Origin: Parafrigoribacterium_A soli
GTDB taxonomy: Bacteria; Actinomycetota; Actinomycetes; Actinomycetales; Microbacteriaceae
Direction of reading: 5' to 3'
Assembly: GCF_040227235.1 (NCBI RefSeq)
Contig: NZ_JBELNZ010000001.1
Location: 620,001 to 684,000, forward strand
Length of the DNA stretch: 64,000 nt
Of this stretch, positions 39,734-47,521 are shown in pieces (the stretch's first letter is position 1; each line of letters opens with the position of its first letter). The notes under the pieces are model-generated. The model saw nothing but the letters and a program-made list of their open reading frames with translations, was not told the origin of the DNA and did not search any database. The translations under genes were made by a program, and so were the position numbers.

Positions 39734-40647
39734 CCCGCGAGCTCGTGGCCGCGCGCGAGGATCGCCGCGAGACGCTCCTCCTGTGCGGCGTCGGGATCGG
39801 TCAGCGGAGCCCGCACCGAGCCGACCGGCAGCCCGCCGAGGCGAAGCCCGGCCTTGATGAGCGCGACCGCGAATCCCGGCACCTCGTCGCGCAGGTGCAC
39901 GAGCGGCGCATAGAACTCGTCGAGGAAGACCCGCTGCAGCGCCTCATCGTGGTCGGCGTAGGCGCGATAGAAGGCGTTTGCGATCTCGGGCGCCATCGCG
40001 AAGGTCGCGGAGGAATAGAGCGGAACGCCGACGGCGCGATACGCGGCCTGGCTGAGTTCCGCGGTGAGCAGGCCGTTGAAGAACAGGATGTCGCTGCGCC
40101 CCGCCTTCTGCGCCAGCAGCACGAACTCCTGCGCCAGGGCGACGTCGCCCACGCCATCCTTGATGCCGATGACCCGGGGGTTCTCGAGCAGTCGCGTGAT
40201 CGAGTCTGCGGTGAAGGATGCCGCCCCGCGGTGGTAGACCACGAGCGGCAGCGAGGTGGATGCCGCGATCGCGTCGACGTAGGCGGTCAGCCCGGACTGC
40301 GGTCCGTTAACGAGGTAGGGCGGCATGACGAGCAGCGCGTCGACGCCGCTCTCCTCGGCCGCGCGGGCGATCTCACGGGCGTGCCCGAGCGGCCCGCCGG
40401 TGCCGCCGAAGACGGGAACCCGGCCCAGCGTGACGGCAACCGCACGCTCGACGACGACGCGATACTCCGAAACCGAGAGAGCGTGGTACTCACCCGTGCC
40501 GCACGCCGCGAACACCGCGGCGGGCCCGTGCTCGAGCCGCCCGCCGATGTGCTCGTCGAGCACGTCGACCGCCACCCGATCGCGGTCGTCGAAGGGGGTG
40601 ACGGGAAAGAACATCACGCCGTCATAGGGTCCGGTCACATCAGCCAC
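39730..40647 (-). CDS. kdgD: 5-dehydro-4-deoxyglucarate dehydratase-like (DHDPS superfamily)
   Basis: A 305-aa class I aldolase-type enzyme. GVMFFPVTPFDDRDRVAVDV, FAACGTGEYHALSVSEYR, the Tyr138 of VVYHRGAASF and Schiff-base Lys163 of IGIKDGVGDV match KdgD, which dehydrates and decarboxylates 5-keto-4-deoxyglucarate to 2-oxoglutarate semialdehyde. DHDPS proper has GTTGE and lacks FFPVTPF. The semialdehyde dehydrogenase that should follow is not in the window. Overlaps both neighbours by 4-8 bp. Confidence 0.85.
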   Translation of the reverse strand: MADVTGPYDGVMFFPVTPFDDRDRVAVDVLDEHIGGRLEHGPAAVFAACGTGEYHALSVSEYRVVVERAVAVTLGRVPVFGGTGGPLGHAREIARAAEESGVDALLVMPPYLVNGPQSGLTAYVDAIAASTSLPLVVYHRGAASFTADSITRLLENPRVIGIKDGVGDVALAQEFVLLAQKAGRSDILFFNGLLTAELSQAAYRAVGVPLYSSATFAMAPEIANAFYRAYADHDEALQRVFLDEFYAPLVHLRDEVPGFAVALIKAGLRLGGLPVGSVRAPLTDPDAAQEERLAAILARGHELAG

Positions 40648-41554
40648 GAGCTATCTCCATGCCTTCCACATCAATCAGTTCCGTTCTCCAGCTGCGCTTC
40701 GCCGTCCAACCGAGCAGTCGCGCGGCGCGAGCCGAGCTGAACACCGGGCTCGATGCCGACAGCCCGGCGGCGGCCCGTTCCGTGCCGGGCACGTGGATCG
40801 CGAGCAGCTCGTCGACCGGGCCGGTGGCGAGCGAGTCCGCGGCACTCACGAAGAAGCAGGTGCCGTTCGGCACGCGATCGGCGCCCTCGAGCCAGGCCGC
40901 AACGAAGTCGCCTGCGTCCCTGGCATCTAGATAATTGAACAGCGCGACGGCAGACAGCGCGGGGTCGTCGAGGCGCTCGCGCACGGAGTGCCCCTGCTGC
41001 GTCGGCGCGCCGGCCCACTCCTCGGGCGCGATCACGTAGCACGGGCGGAAGATTCCAAACCGGATGCCGTCGCCGTGCGCTCGCACATTCATCGCCACGG
41101 CCTCTTCCACCACCTGCTTTGACAGCGAATACGAGTGCCACGGCGCCAGCGGATGCTCCTCATCGATCGGCAGGTACTGCGGCTCCCAGCCCTGCGGAGC
41201 TCCATACCCGATCACGGTCGGGCTGCTCGCGACGAGCACCTTGTGCACGCCGCTGGCGACGGAGGCGTCGAGCACGTTGAGCGCGAGGGTCGTGTTGGTG
41301 TGGAAGATCTCCCGTTCGGGCGCGCTGAACGGCACCGAGATTGCGGCCAGGTGCACCACGGCATCCGGCTTCACCCGCTCGAACAGGCGAGTGGTCGCCT
41401 CCGCGTCGAGCAGGTCGTGCTCCACCTGTTCGGCCAGCACGCCGTCGACCGCGGTGCGATCGACCGAGACGACGTGATGGCCGGCGGCAACGAGCGAGGC
41501 AACGACGTTCGCACCGAGCCGGCCGGAGCCGCCCGTGACGAGAATTCGGCTCAT
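40640..41554 (-). CDS. Extended SDR / NAD-dependent epimerase, uronate-dehydrogenase-like by context
   Basis: A 304-aa enzyme with ILVTGGSGRLGANVV (NAD loop), the HLAAIS strand, catalytic Tyr and Lys in SYSLSKQVVEE and IRFGIFRPCYV. Proteins of this kind are annotated as NDP-sugar epimerases, but no nucleotide-sugar motif stands out, and its place before KdgD and an enolase-superfamily enzyme suggests oxidation of a uronic acid to an aldarolactone. That substrate is inference only. Confidence 0.85.
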   Translation of the reverse strand: MSRILVTGGSGRLGANVVASLVAAGHHVVSVDRTAVDGVLAEQVEHDLLDAEATTRLFERVKPDAVVHLAAISVPFSAPEREIFHTNTTLALNVLDASVASGVHKVLVASSPTVIGYGAPQGWEPQYLPIDEEHPLAPWHSYSLSKQVVEEAVAMNVRAHGDGIRFGIFRPCYVIAPEEWAGAPTQQGHSVRERLDDPALSAVALFNYLDARDAGDFVAAWLEGADRVPNGTCFFVSAADSLATGPVDELLAIHVPGTERAAAGLSASSPVFSSARAARLLGWTAKRSWRTELIDVEGMEIARG

Positions 41555-42885
41555 CAGTTGCCCGTCACGGAGAAGCCGAGCTCCTCGACGCGCACGGCCT
41601 GGCCGGTCTCGAGCGAGCGGTTGCCCGCGAGCCCGACCGAGACCGCTTTGACGCCGTCGCGCCAGGTCGCGGTGTGGCCCAGCGGGTCGTCACCCGCGCC
41701 GCGGAAGAGGTCGTGGAGCAGGCGAGCGTCGCCGCCCCCGTGGCCGCCCTCGGCATCCGGAATCTCGACCTCGCGAGCACTCGAGAAGTGCTTCTGCACG
41801 ACGAGGCGGTCGCCCACAGGGCGGTAGTCCTCGGCGGCGACCTCATTGGGCCGCGCGCTCGGATCGACGAGTACGCGGCCCTCGGCATCCAGCAGCACGG
41901 CGCCCCGCTCGACCACGGAGAGTTCCGCCCGGCCGGCCGTGCCGTTCACGGCCACGGTGTAGCCCTCCCACGGCGAGTGCGCGTTGAGCGAGTACGACAT
42001 GCTCGCGCCCGAGAGGTAGTCGACGACGAGCGAGAGGTTGTCTTCGATCGTGATGCCGGCGTCGAATACGTCCTGGTCGCGTCGGTAGCCGTCGAAGCGC
42101 TCCTGCTCGAAGTAGAGACCCCTCTGCACCGGATCGAGGCGCAGATCGAGACTGAACGCGTCCTTCAGCGGGGAGTCGATCGAGCCGCGCTCGGGGCGTT
42201 CGCCGAGGCCGCGACGGGCCGCGTTCTCGGCGCCGTAGAACCTCAGGCCACCGCTCGCGAAGACGCGCGCAGGCGCATCCGAAAGCCACCAGTTGACCAG
42301 GTCGAAGTGGTGCGACGACTTGTGGATGAGCAGGCCGCCCGAGTTCTTCTTGTTGCGGTGCCAGCGGCGGAAGTAGTCCGCGCCGTGCGCCGTGTCGAGC
42401 ACCCACTCGAAGTGCACCGAGGTGACCTCGCCGATCTCGCCACTCGCGATGAGCTGCTTGAGCGCGGTGTTGCGCGGCGAGTAGCGGTAGTTGAAGGTCG
42501 TGATGACCGAGCGTCCGGTGCGTGCGACCGCCTCGCTGATGGCGCGCACGCCCTCCACGCTCGTCGTGAGCGGCTTCTCGACGATCGCATCCGCTCCGCC
42601 GTCGAGCGCCGCGACGACCATGGTCGCGTGAGTGAAGTCCGGCGAGGTGACGATCACGCGGTCGATGCCGAGCTCCTTCACCGAGCGCTCGAGGTCCTCC
42701 GGCGCGAATCTCGCCGGCGCCGCGGCACCCGCGAGGTGGCCCTCGTAGTAGTCGAGGCGACCCTGGTTGGTGTCGGCCCAGGCCACCAGCTGCGCGACAT
42801 CCGAGTGTGGTCCCGTGATGGCGTCGATGTACATCTGCGCGCGTGAGCCGGTGCCCACGATCGCGTAGCGGAGTGGTGCGGTCAC
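41554..42885 (-). CDS. Gfo/Idh/MocA-family oxidoreductase
   Basis: A 443-aa NAD(P)-dependent dehydrogenase: RYAIVGTGSRAQMYIDAITG (Rossmann), IVTSPDFTH, AIVEKPL (the family EKP motif with catalytic Lys) and FHWVL-like strand FEWVLDTAHGADYFRRWHR with HKSSHHFDLVNWWL as the substrate region. Such enzymes oxidise sugars or reduce 3-keto sugars, for example in glycoside cleavage through 3-keto intermediates. One-base overlaps with both neighbours. Confidence 0.93.
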   Translation of the reverse strand: MTAPLRYAIVGTGSRAQMYIDAITGPHSDVAQLVAWADTNQGRLDYYEGHLAGAAAPARFAPEDLERSVKELGIDRVIVTSPDFTHATMVVAALDGGADAIVEKPLTTSVEGVRAISEAVARTGRSVITTFNYRYSPRNTALKQLIASGEIGEVTSVHFEWVLDTAHGADYFRRWHRNKKNSGGLLIHKSSHHFDLVNWWLSDAPARVFASGGLRFYGAENAARRGLGERPERGSIDSPLKDAFSLDLRLDPVQRGLYFEQERFDGYRRDQDVFDAGITIEDNLSLVVDYLSGASMSYSLNAHSPWEGYTVAVNGTAGRAELSVVERGAVLLDAEGRVLVDPSARPNEVAAEDYRPVGDRLVVQKHFSSAREVEIPDAEGGHGGGDARLLHDLFRGAGDDPLGHTATWRDGVKAVSVGLAGNRSLETGQAVRVEELGFSVTGN

Positions 42886-43802
42886 TACTTGATCCCTGTT
42901 GTTGCGAAACCCTTGATGAGGTATTTCTGGCCGATGAGGAAGGCGATGAACAGCGGGATGAGCGACACCACAGACATCGCGAACATCGAGCCGAAGTCTG
43001 AGCTGGATTGCGAATCCAGGAATCCCTTCAAGGCCACGGAGGCCGGGAATAACTCCGGTGTTCGCAAATAGATCAGTGGCCCGAAGAAGTCGCTCCAGGT
43101 CCAGATGAAGGTGAAGATCGCCGTGGTCGCGAGGGCCGGCACCATGAGCGGCAAGGTCACCTGCGCGTAGGTGCGGAACTGGCCTGCGCCATCGATGCGG
43201 GCGGCCTCGAAGATCTCATTCGGCAGAGCACGGATGAACTGCACCATAAGGAACACGAAGAACGCGTCGGTGGCGAGGAACTTTGGCACGATGAGCGGCA
43301 GGAAGGTGTTGAGCCAGCCGAGTTCCTTGAAGATCGTGAACTGCGGAACGAGCACGACCTGGAACGGCAGCATGATCGTGGCGAGCATGATGGCGAACAG
43401 GATGTTGCGACCGCGGAACTTGAGCCTGCCGAAGGCGTAGGCCGCGAGCGAGCAGGAGAGCAGGTTTCCGATGATCGATCCGACCGCGATCACCGTCGAA
43501 TTGAGCAGGAACACCCCGAACGGGAACTGCAGGTCGTTCCATCCGTTGATGTAGTTCTCGACCGTCAGGTGAGTGGTGAAGATGCTCAGGTCACGAAAGA
43601 TGTCGTCGTTCGGCTTGAAGCTCGAGACCACGAGCCAGATCAGCGGATAGATCATCACGATCGAGCCCGCGATGAGCGCGAGGTGCTTGAGCACCGACTT
43701 CGCGGAGACCGGATGACGCCTGCCGCGGCTGCGCGAGACAGGCTTCGGCTCGGGCGCGACTACGGCGGGTGGCAGCGGCACTTGTACGTCGTCAATCGTC
43801 AT
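42885..43802 (-). CDS. Carbohydrate ABC transporter permease (MalG type)
   Basis: A 305-aa permease: a proline-rich cytoplasmic N-terminus (PLPPAVVAPEPKPVSRSRGR), six membrane segments and the EAA loop EIFEAARIDGAGQFRTYAQVTLP. It forms the inner-membrane pore with the MalF-type product of 43792-44757, overlapping it by 11 bp. Confidence 0.95.
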   Translation of the reverse strand: MTIDDVQVPLPPAVVAPEPKPVSRSRGRRHPVSAKSVLKHLALIAGSIVMIYPLIWLVVSSFKPNDDIFRDLSIFTTHLTVENYINGWNDLQFPFGVFLLNSTVIAVGSIIGNLLSCSLAAYAFGRLKFRGRNILFAIMLATIMLPFQVVLVPQFTIFKELGWLNTFLPLIVPKFLATDAFFVFLMVQFIRALPNEIFEAARIDGAGQFRTYAQVTLPLMVPALATTAIFTFIWTWSDFFGPLIYLRTPELFPASVALKGFLDSQSSSDFGSMFAMSVVSLIPLFIAFLIGQKYLIKGFATTGIK

Positions 43803-44757
43803 AGAACACCCAGAATTTCGATAGCCAGAAGTTGAAGGCGGTGAATGCCGCGATCACGATGAGCAGGAACCAGGCCATCGCCGAGGCGTAACCCATGTTG
43901 TATTGCAGGAACCCGGTTCGATAGAGGAACAGCGTGTAGAACATCGTCGAGTCCGCCGGGCCGCCCGTTCCCCCGGAAACGACATAGGCCTGGGTGAACG
44001 TCTGGAACGCGAAGATGATCTGCAGCACGAGGTTGAAGAAGATGATGGGCGTCAGCAGCGGCAGCGTCACCGAGAAGAACCGCCGGCTTCGCCCCGCACC
44101 GTCGACGGATGCCGCCTCGTAGTACATCTCCGGGATCTGCCTGAGGCCCGCGAGGAAGATGATGAGCGGTGATCCGAAGGTCCAGATGTGCAGGATCATG
44201 ATCGTGCCGAGCGCGTAGTCCGGATGCCCGATCCATCCGGGCGCGTCGTGAACGCCCATGAGCGCGAGGAAGCCGTTGAAGATGCCGTCTTTGCCGAAGA
44301 CCTGGCGCCACAGGATGGCCACCGCCACGGAGCCGCCGAGGAGGCTCGGCAGGTAGAAGACCGAGCGATAGAAGCCGAGGCCGCGCATGCCGCGATCGAG
44401 CACGAGCGCGAGCGCCAGGGCGAGGGCGAGTTGCAGCGGAACCGACACGATCACGTACAGCACCGTGACCCTGAAGGAGTTCCAGAAGGCCGAGTCGCCG
44501 AACATCTCGGTGTAGTTGTCAAAGCCAACGAAGGGGGGCGGATTGGTCAGCGGCGACTTCAGGAGGTTGTAGTCGGTGAGCGACAGATACAGGGATGCGA
44601 GAATCGGCCCAATCGAGAACACGACGAGCCCGATGAGCCAGGGCAACAGGAACATGAACGCCGCGCGGTTGTCGGGCATTCGTTGCTTGACACGCTGGCC
44701 GTTTGCGCTGCGGCGGGCATTCACCGCGAGCGAGCGCAATTCACCGAGACCGCTCAC
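43792..44757 (-). CDS. Carbohydrate ABC transporter permease (MalF type)
   Basis: A 321-aa permease with six membrane segments and the EAA loop YYEAASVDGAGRSRRFFSVTLP. I use GTG 44757 (SGLGELRS), which has GAGGAGG 6 nt upstream; the upstream in-frame codons overlap the operator and promoter. First gene of the six-gene operon; its binding protein is encoded divergently at 46099. Confidence 0.94.
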   Translation of the reverse strand: MSGLGELRSLAVNARRSANGQRVKQRMPDNRAAFMFLLPWLIGLVVFSIGPILASLYLSLTDYNLLKSPLTNPPPFVGFDNYTEMFGDSAFWNSFRVTVLYVIVSVPLQLALALALALVLDRGMRGLGFYRSVFYLPSLLGGSVAVAILWRQVFGKDGIFNGFLALMGVHDAPGWIGHPDYALGTIMILHIWTFGSPLIIFLAGLRQIPEMYYEAASVDGAGRSRRFFSVTLPLLTPIIFFNLVLQIIFAFQTFTQAYVVSGGTGGPADSTMFYTLFLYRTGFLQYNMGYASAMAWFLLIVIAAFTAFNFWLSKFWVFYDD

Positions 44758-44801
44758 GGTGCACCTCCTCGTAGACTGTTGACCGCCGATTCGGGTGCGC
44801 C

Positions 44802-44817
44802 GAGAAAGCGGTTTCAC
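44802..44817. promoter_or_regulatory. Island LacI operator A (permease operon)
   Basis: GAGAAAGCGGTTTCAC shares the core GAAAGCGGTTTC with the sites at 45981 and 53115. It lies just downstream of the minus-strand promoter at 44831, so a bound repressor would block the permease operon. Confidence 0.85.
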
Positions 44818-44830
44818 GTTGTGATGTTCG

Positions 44831-44859
44831 ATTATGGCGGCGGGGATGGAAATCGTCAA
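44831..44859 (-). promoter_or_regulatory. Promoter of the six-gene permease/catabolic operon
   Basis: On the minus strand TTGACG (44859-44854), a 17-bp spacer, CATAAT (44836-44831). Operator A starts 13 bp downstream of the -10. Confidence 0.6.
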
Positions 44860-44928
44860 ACCGCCAGCAGCGCGCCGCTTCGACCCGGGCGCTATCGTGT
44901 GAGATTGTCACGTCATGGGAGGACGCAA

Positions 44929-45933
44929 GTGAAACGGAGTTCAGGCGCGGCAACGATCGCCGAGGTGGCGACGCGGGCCGGAGTCTCGCCCGCGACCGTC
45001 TCGCGCGTGATGAACGACCGGTTCTTCGGCGAAGACAGCGTGGCCCAACGCGTCCGCGCTGTCGCGGCCGAGCTCTCGTATTCGCCGAGCCATCTCGCTC
45101 GCAGCCTCGCGCTCGGGCAGACCAGCGCGATCGCCTTCGTCGTGCCCGACCTCGCGAACCCGGCGTTCCAGGCGATGCTCTCGAGCCTCAGCAAGGCCGC
45201 GGCGAAGGACGGCTACCGCGTGCTCGTCGCCGACTCGGCCGAATCGCCAAGTGACGAACCGCCGCTGGTGAGCGAGATTCGCCGCCGCTGCGACGCGGTC
45301 GTGCTCTGCGCGCCCCGCATGTCCGACGAGCAACTCGTCTCCCTCGCCGGTTCCCTGCGCCCGCTCGTGCTGATCAACCGGGAGAGTCCCGAGGTGGATG
45401 CGCCGTCGCTGTCGATCGACTATCGCGCGGGCATCCAGGACCTGGCGCAGCACCTGTGGGATCTCGGCCACCGCCACCTCGTCTTCGTCGAGGGGCCGGC
45501 CGGCAGCGTGTCGAACCACCACAGGCTCGCGGGGCTCGAAGAGTTCGAACGACGGATGCCCGACGTGCGCATCGACCGGATGCCCGGTGGAGCAACGAGC
45601 GACGACGGCCTCGCTGCCGCCGCTCGCGTGCGGGACTCTGGCGCGACCGCCGCCCTCGCCTTCAACGACCTGGTCGCGATCGGACTGCTCTACGGCCTCA
45701 TGGAGTTCGGCGTTCGCGTGCCAGAAGACATGTCGGTGACCGGCTTCGACGACATCCCCTTCGCCCGGTACAGCTCACCCACGCTCACGACGCTCTCGGT
45801 GCAGCACACCGAACTCGGCGAGCAGGCCTGGCAGCGCATGCGCTCCCTGCTCGCGGACGAAACACCCAGCATGAACGTGACCTTTCGGCCGCGCCTCGAA
45901 GTTCGACGCTCCACCGGCAGCCCCCGAAACTGA
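44929..45933 (+). CDS. LacI-family regulator of the carbohydrate island
   Basis: A 334-aa repressor: ATIAEVATRAGVSPATVSRVMN (helix-turn-helix), LARSLALGQTSAIAFVVPDL (hinge), then the sensor domain ending YSSPTLTTLSVQHTELGEQAW. GTG 44929 follows GGGAGGA; frames reading from upstream are chance. It is divergent from the permease operon and upstream of the binding-protein operon, both carrying matching operators. Confidence 0.95.
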   Translation: MKRSSGAATIAEVATRAGVSPATVSRVMNDRFFGEDSVAQRVRAVAAELSYSPSHLARSLALGQTSAIAFVVPDLANPAFQAMLSSLSKAAAKDGYRVLVADSAESPSDEPPLVSEIRRRCDAVVLCAPRMSDEQLVSLAGSLRPLVLINRESPEVDAPSLSIDYRAGIQDLAQHLWDLGHRHLVFVEGPAGSVSNHHRLAGLEEFERRMPDVRIDRMPGGATSDDGLAAAARVRDSGATAALAFNDLVAIGLLYGLMEFGVRVPEDMSVTGFDDIPFARYSSPTLTTLSVQHTELGEQAWQRMRSLLADETPSMNVTFRPRLEVRRSTGSPRN

Positions 45934-45948
45934 GGTTTGTTGTTCTCG

Positions 45949-45977
45949 TTGACAAATCCGACACCGGCTGCTAATTT
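45949..45977 (+). promoter_or_regulatory. Promoter of the binding-protein/glycosidase operon
   Basis: TTGACA (45949-45954), a 17-bp spacer, TAATTT (45972-45977), a strong sigma-70-like promoter whose start point falls in operator B. Confidence 0.7.
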
Positions 45978-45980
45978 TCC

Positions 45981-45996
45981 GTGAAAGCGGTTTCTC
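45981..45996. promoter_or_regulatory. Island LacI operator B (binding-protein operon)
   Basis: GTGAAAGCGGTTTCTC, 4 bp after the -10. Its reverse complement is identical to operator C at 53115-53130. Confidence 0.88.
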
Positions 45997-46098
45997 ACAG
46001 GCGCGTCATTCCTGCGGGAGATCGTTGGTCGAGGCACACGGCCCTGGACCGAACTCACCACGTTGGTGCTCAGCCACCACCCGATGAAAAGAGGCGCA

Positions 46099-47418
46099 AT
46101 GACGCGTATGAAACGTTCCACGGCGGTGAAGGCGGCACTCGCTATTGCCGTCGTCGCCACGGTCGCACTGAGCGGCTGCTCAGGCCCGAAGGAGAAGTCG
46201 AGCGGCGGCTTCGACAAGAACAAGAAGATCACGCTCGAGATGTCGTGGTGGGGTGACGACGCCCGCGCGGCACTGTTCGCGCAGGTGATCGACAAGTTCG
46301 AGGCGAAGTACCCGAACATCACGGTCAAGCAGACCCCGGTCGGCAGCCCCGATGACCTCTTCAACCGCCTCGCGACCGACTTCGGTGGCGGCGGAACGAC
46401 GGCGCCCGATGTGTTCGCACTCGGTGGCGCGAAGCCGCAGGAGTACGGCTCCGCCGGCGCCCTGCTCGACCTCGCCTCGGTGAAGAAGCTCGTCAACGCG
46501 TCGAAGTATCCCGACTTCTCGACCGTCAGCGCCAAAGTCGACGGCAAGCTCTACGGCCTGCCGACCGGTGGCAACGCGACCGCGGCGTTCGTCAACACCG
46601 ACCTGTTCGAGAAGGCCGGCGTGCCGGTTCCCGACTCGAGCTGGAGCTGGGATGACATGATCAAGGCCGCCAACACGATCGGTTCAGCCGGACTCAAGAC
46701 GAGCACCGGAGCGCCGGTATACGGCGTCGACCTGCGCGTGCAGGACATCGTGGGCACTTACGCGGCTCAGGTGACCAAAACCGGCATCTACGACTTCCAC
46801 GGCAAGCTCGCGGTGAAGCCGAACGACATCGCCGGTCTCTATAAGAAGGAACTGAAGCTCAAGGATGGCGGCGGTTTGCCTGACCCAACCGTGGTCACCG
46901 CCGGCTGGAACCTTCCGCCGGACCAGCAGCCGTACACGCTCGGCCAGGCAGCGATCACCTTCGGGTACAGCAACCTGATCGGCACGTACCAGAAGGGTGG
47001 CACGACCATCATCCTGCCGCCGCCGACGGACACCAAGAAGAACGGCGTTGCCCTGCTGCCCTCGGCCTTCTGGTCGATCAATGCGGCAACGAAGTACCCC
47101 GAGGCATCCGCAATGCTCATGAACTGGTTCCTCAACGAGCCGTCCGCGCTCAAGCTCATCAAGGACACCCGTGGCGTGCCGTTCAACCCGGACATGGCTG
47201 CGGTCGTGACCCCGCTGCTCCAGGGTCCGAACCAGGATGCCGCGAAGTACGTGAAGTCCGTGCTCGACTCCGGCGAGGTCGCCCCGCCGCAGCCAAATGG
47301 TGGCGCGAACATGAACAAGTACACGCAGGACGAAGAGGCGGAGGTGCTGTTCGGGCGCAAGAGCCCGCAGCAGGCCGCCGAGGAGTGGGTGCAGAAGCTC
47401 GGTGCCGATCTGAAGTAA
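46099..47418 (+). CDS. Carbohydrate ABC transporter solute-binding lipoprotein
   Basis: A 439-aa extracellular binding protein with basic N-terminus, hydrophobic core and lipobox ALSGC (Cys near residue 26). SBP family 1 features: ITLEMSWWGDDARAALFAQV, KFEAKYPNITVKQTPVGSPD, DLFNRLATDFGGGGTTAPDV, YGLPTGGNATAAFVNTDLFE and AFWSINAATKYPEASAMLMN. ATG 46099 has AAGAGG at 46089. It supplies the importer whose permeases are encoded at 42885-44757. Confidence 0.95.
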   Translation: MTRMKRSTAVKAALAIAVVATVALSGCSGPKEKSSGGFDKNKKITLEMSWWGDDARAALFAQVIDKFEAKYPNITVKQTPVGSPDDLFNRLATDFGGGGTTAPDVFALGGAKPQEYGSAGALLDLASVKKLVNASKYPDFSTVSAKVDGKLYGLPTGGNATAAFVNTDLFEKAGVPVPDSSWSWDDMIKAANTIGSAGLKTSTGAPVYGVDLRVQDIVGTYAAQVTKTGIYDFHGKLAVKPNDIAGLYKKELKLKDGGGLPDPTVVTAGWNLPPDQQPYTLGQAAITFGYSNLIGTYQKGGTTIILPPPTDTKKNGVALLPSAFWSINAATKYPEASAMLMNWFLNEPSALKLIKDTRGVPFNPDMAAVVTPLLQGPNQDAAKYVKSVLDSGEVAPPQPNGGANMNKYTQDEEAEVLFGRKSPQQAAEEWVQKLGADLK

Positions 47419-47432
47419 GAGGAGCACGAGAA

Positions 47433-47475
47433 CTCGCGGGCGGTCCCCCATCGGGGCCGCCCGCGAGCGCGTTTT
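47433..47475 (+). terminator. Strong hairpin with T-run between binding protein and glycosidase genes
   Basis: CTCGCGGGCGG (47433-47443) pairs with CCGCCCGCGAG (47457-47467), with further inner pairing, followed by GTTTTG. Located inside the operon, it should cut transcription so that the abundant binding protein is made in excess over the glycosidase. Confidence 0.7.
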
Positions 47476-47521
47476 GCCCGATTTCACATCACCCGCGCAC
47501 ACGGCGCGAAAGGATAGCTTC

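Noticed and set aside
41674..42846. 390-codon plus-strand open frame opposite the Gfo/Idh/MocA gene
   Set aside because: Arg/Val/His-rich antisense frame; the minus strand has EKP and Rossmann motifs.
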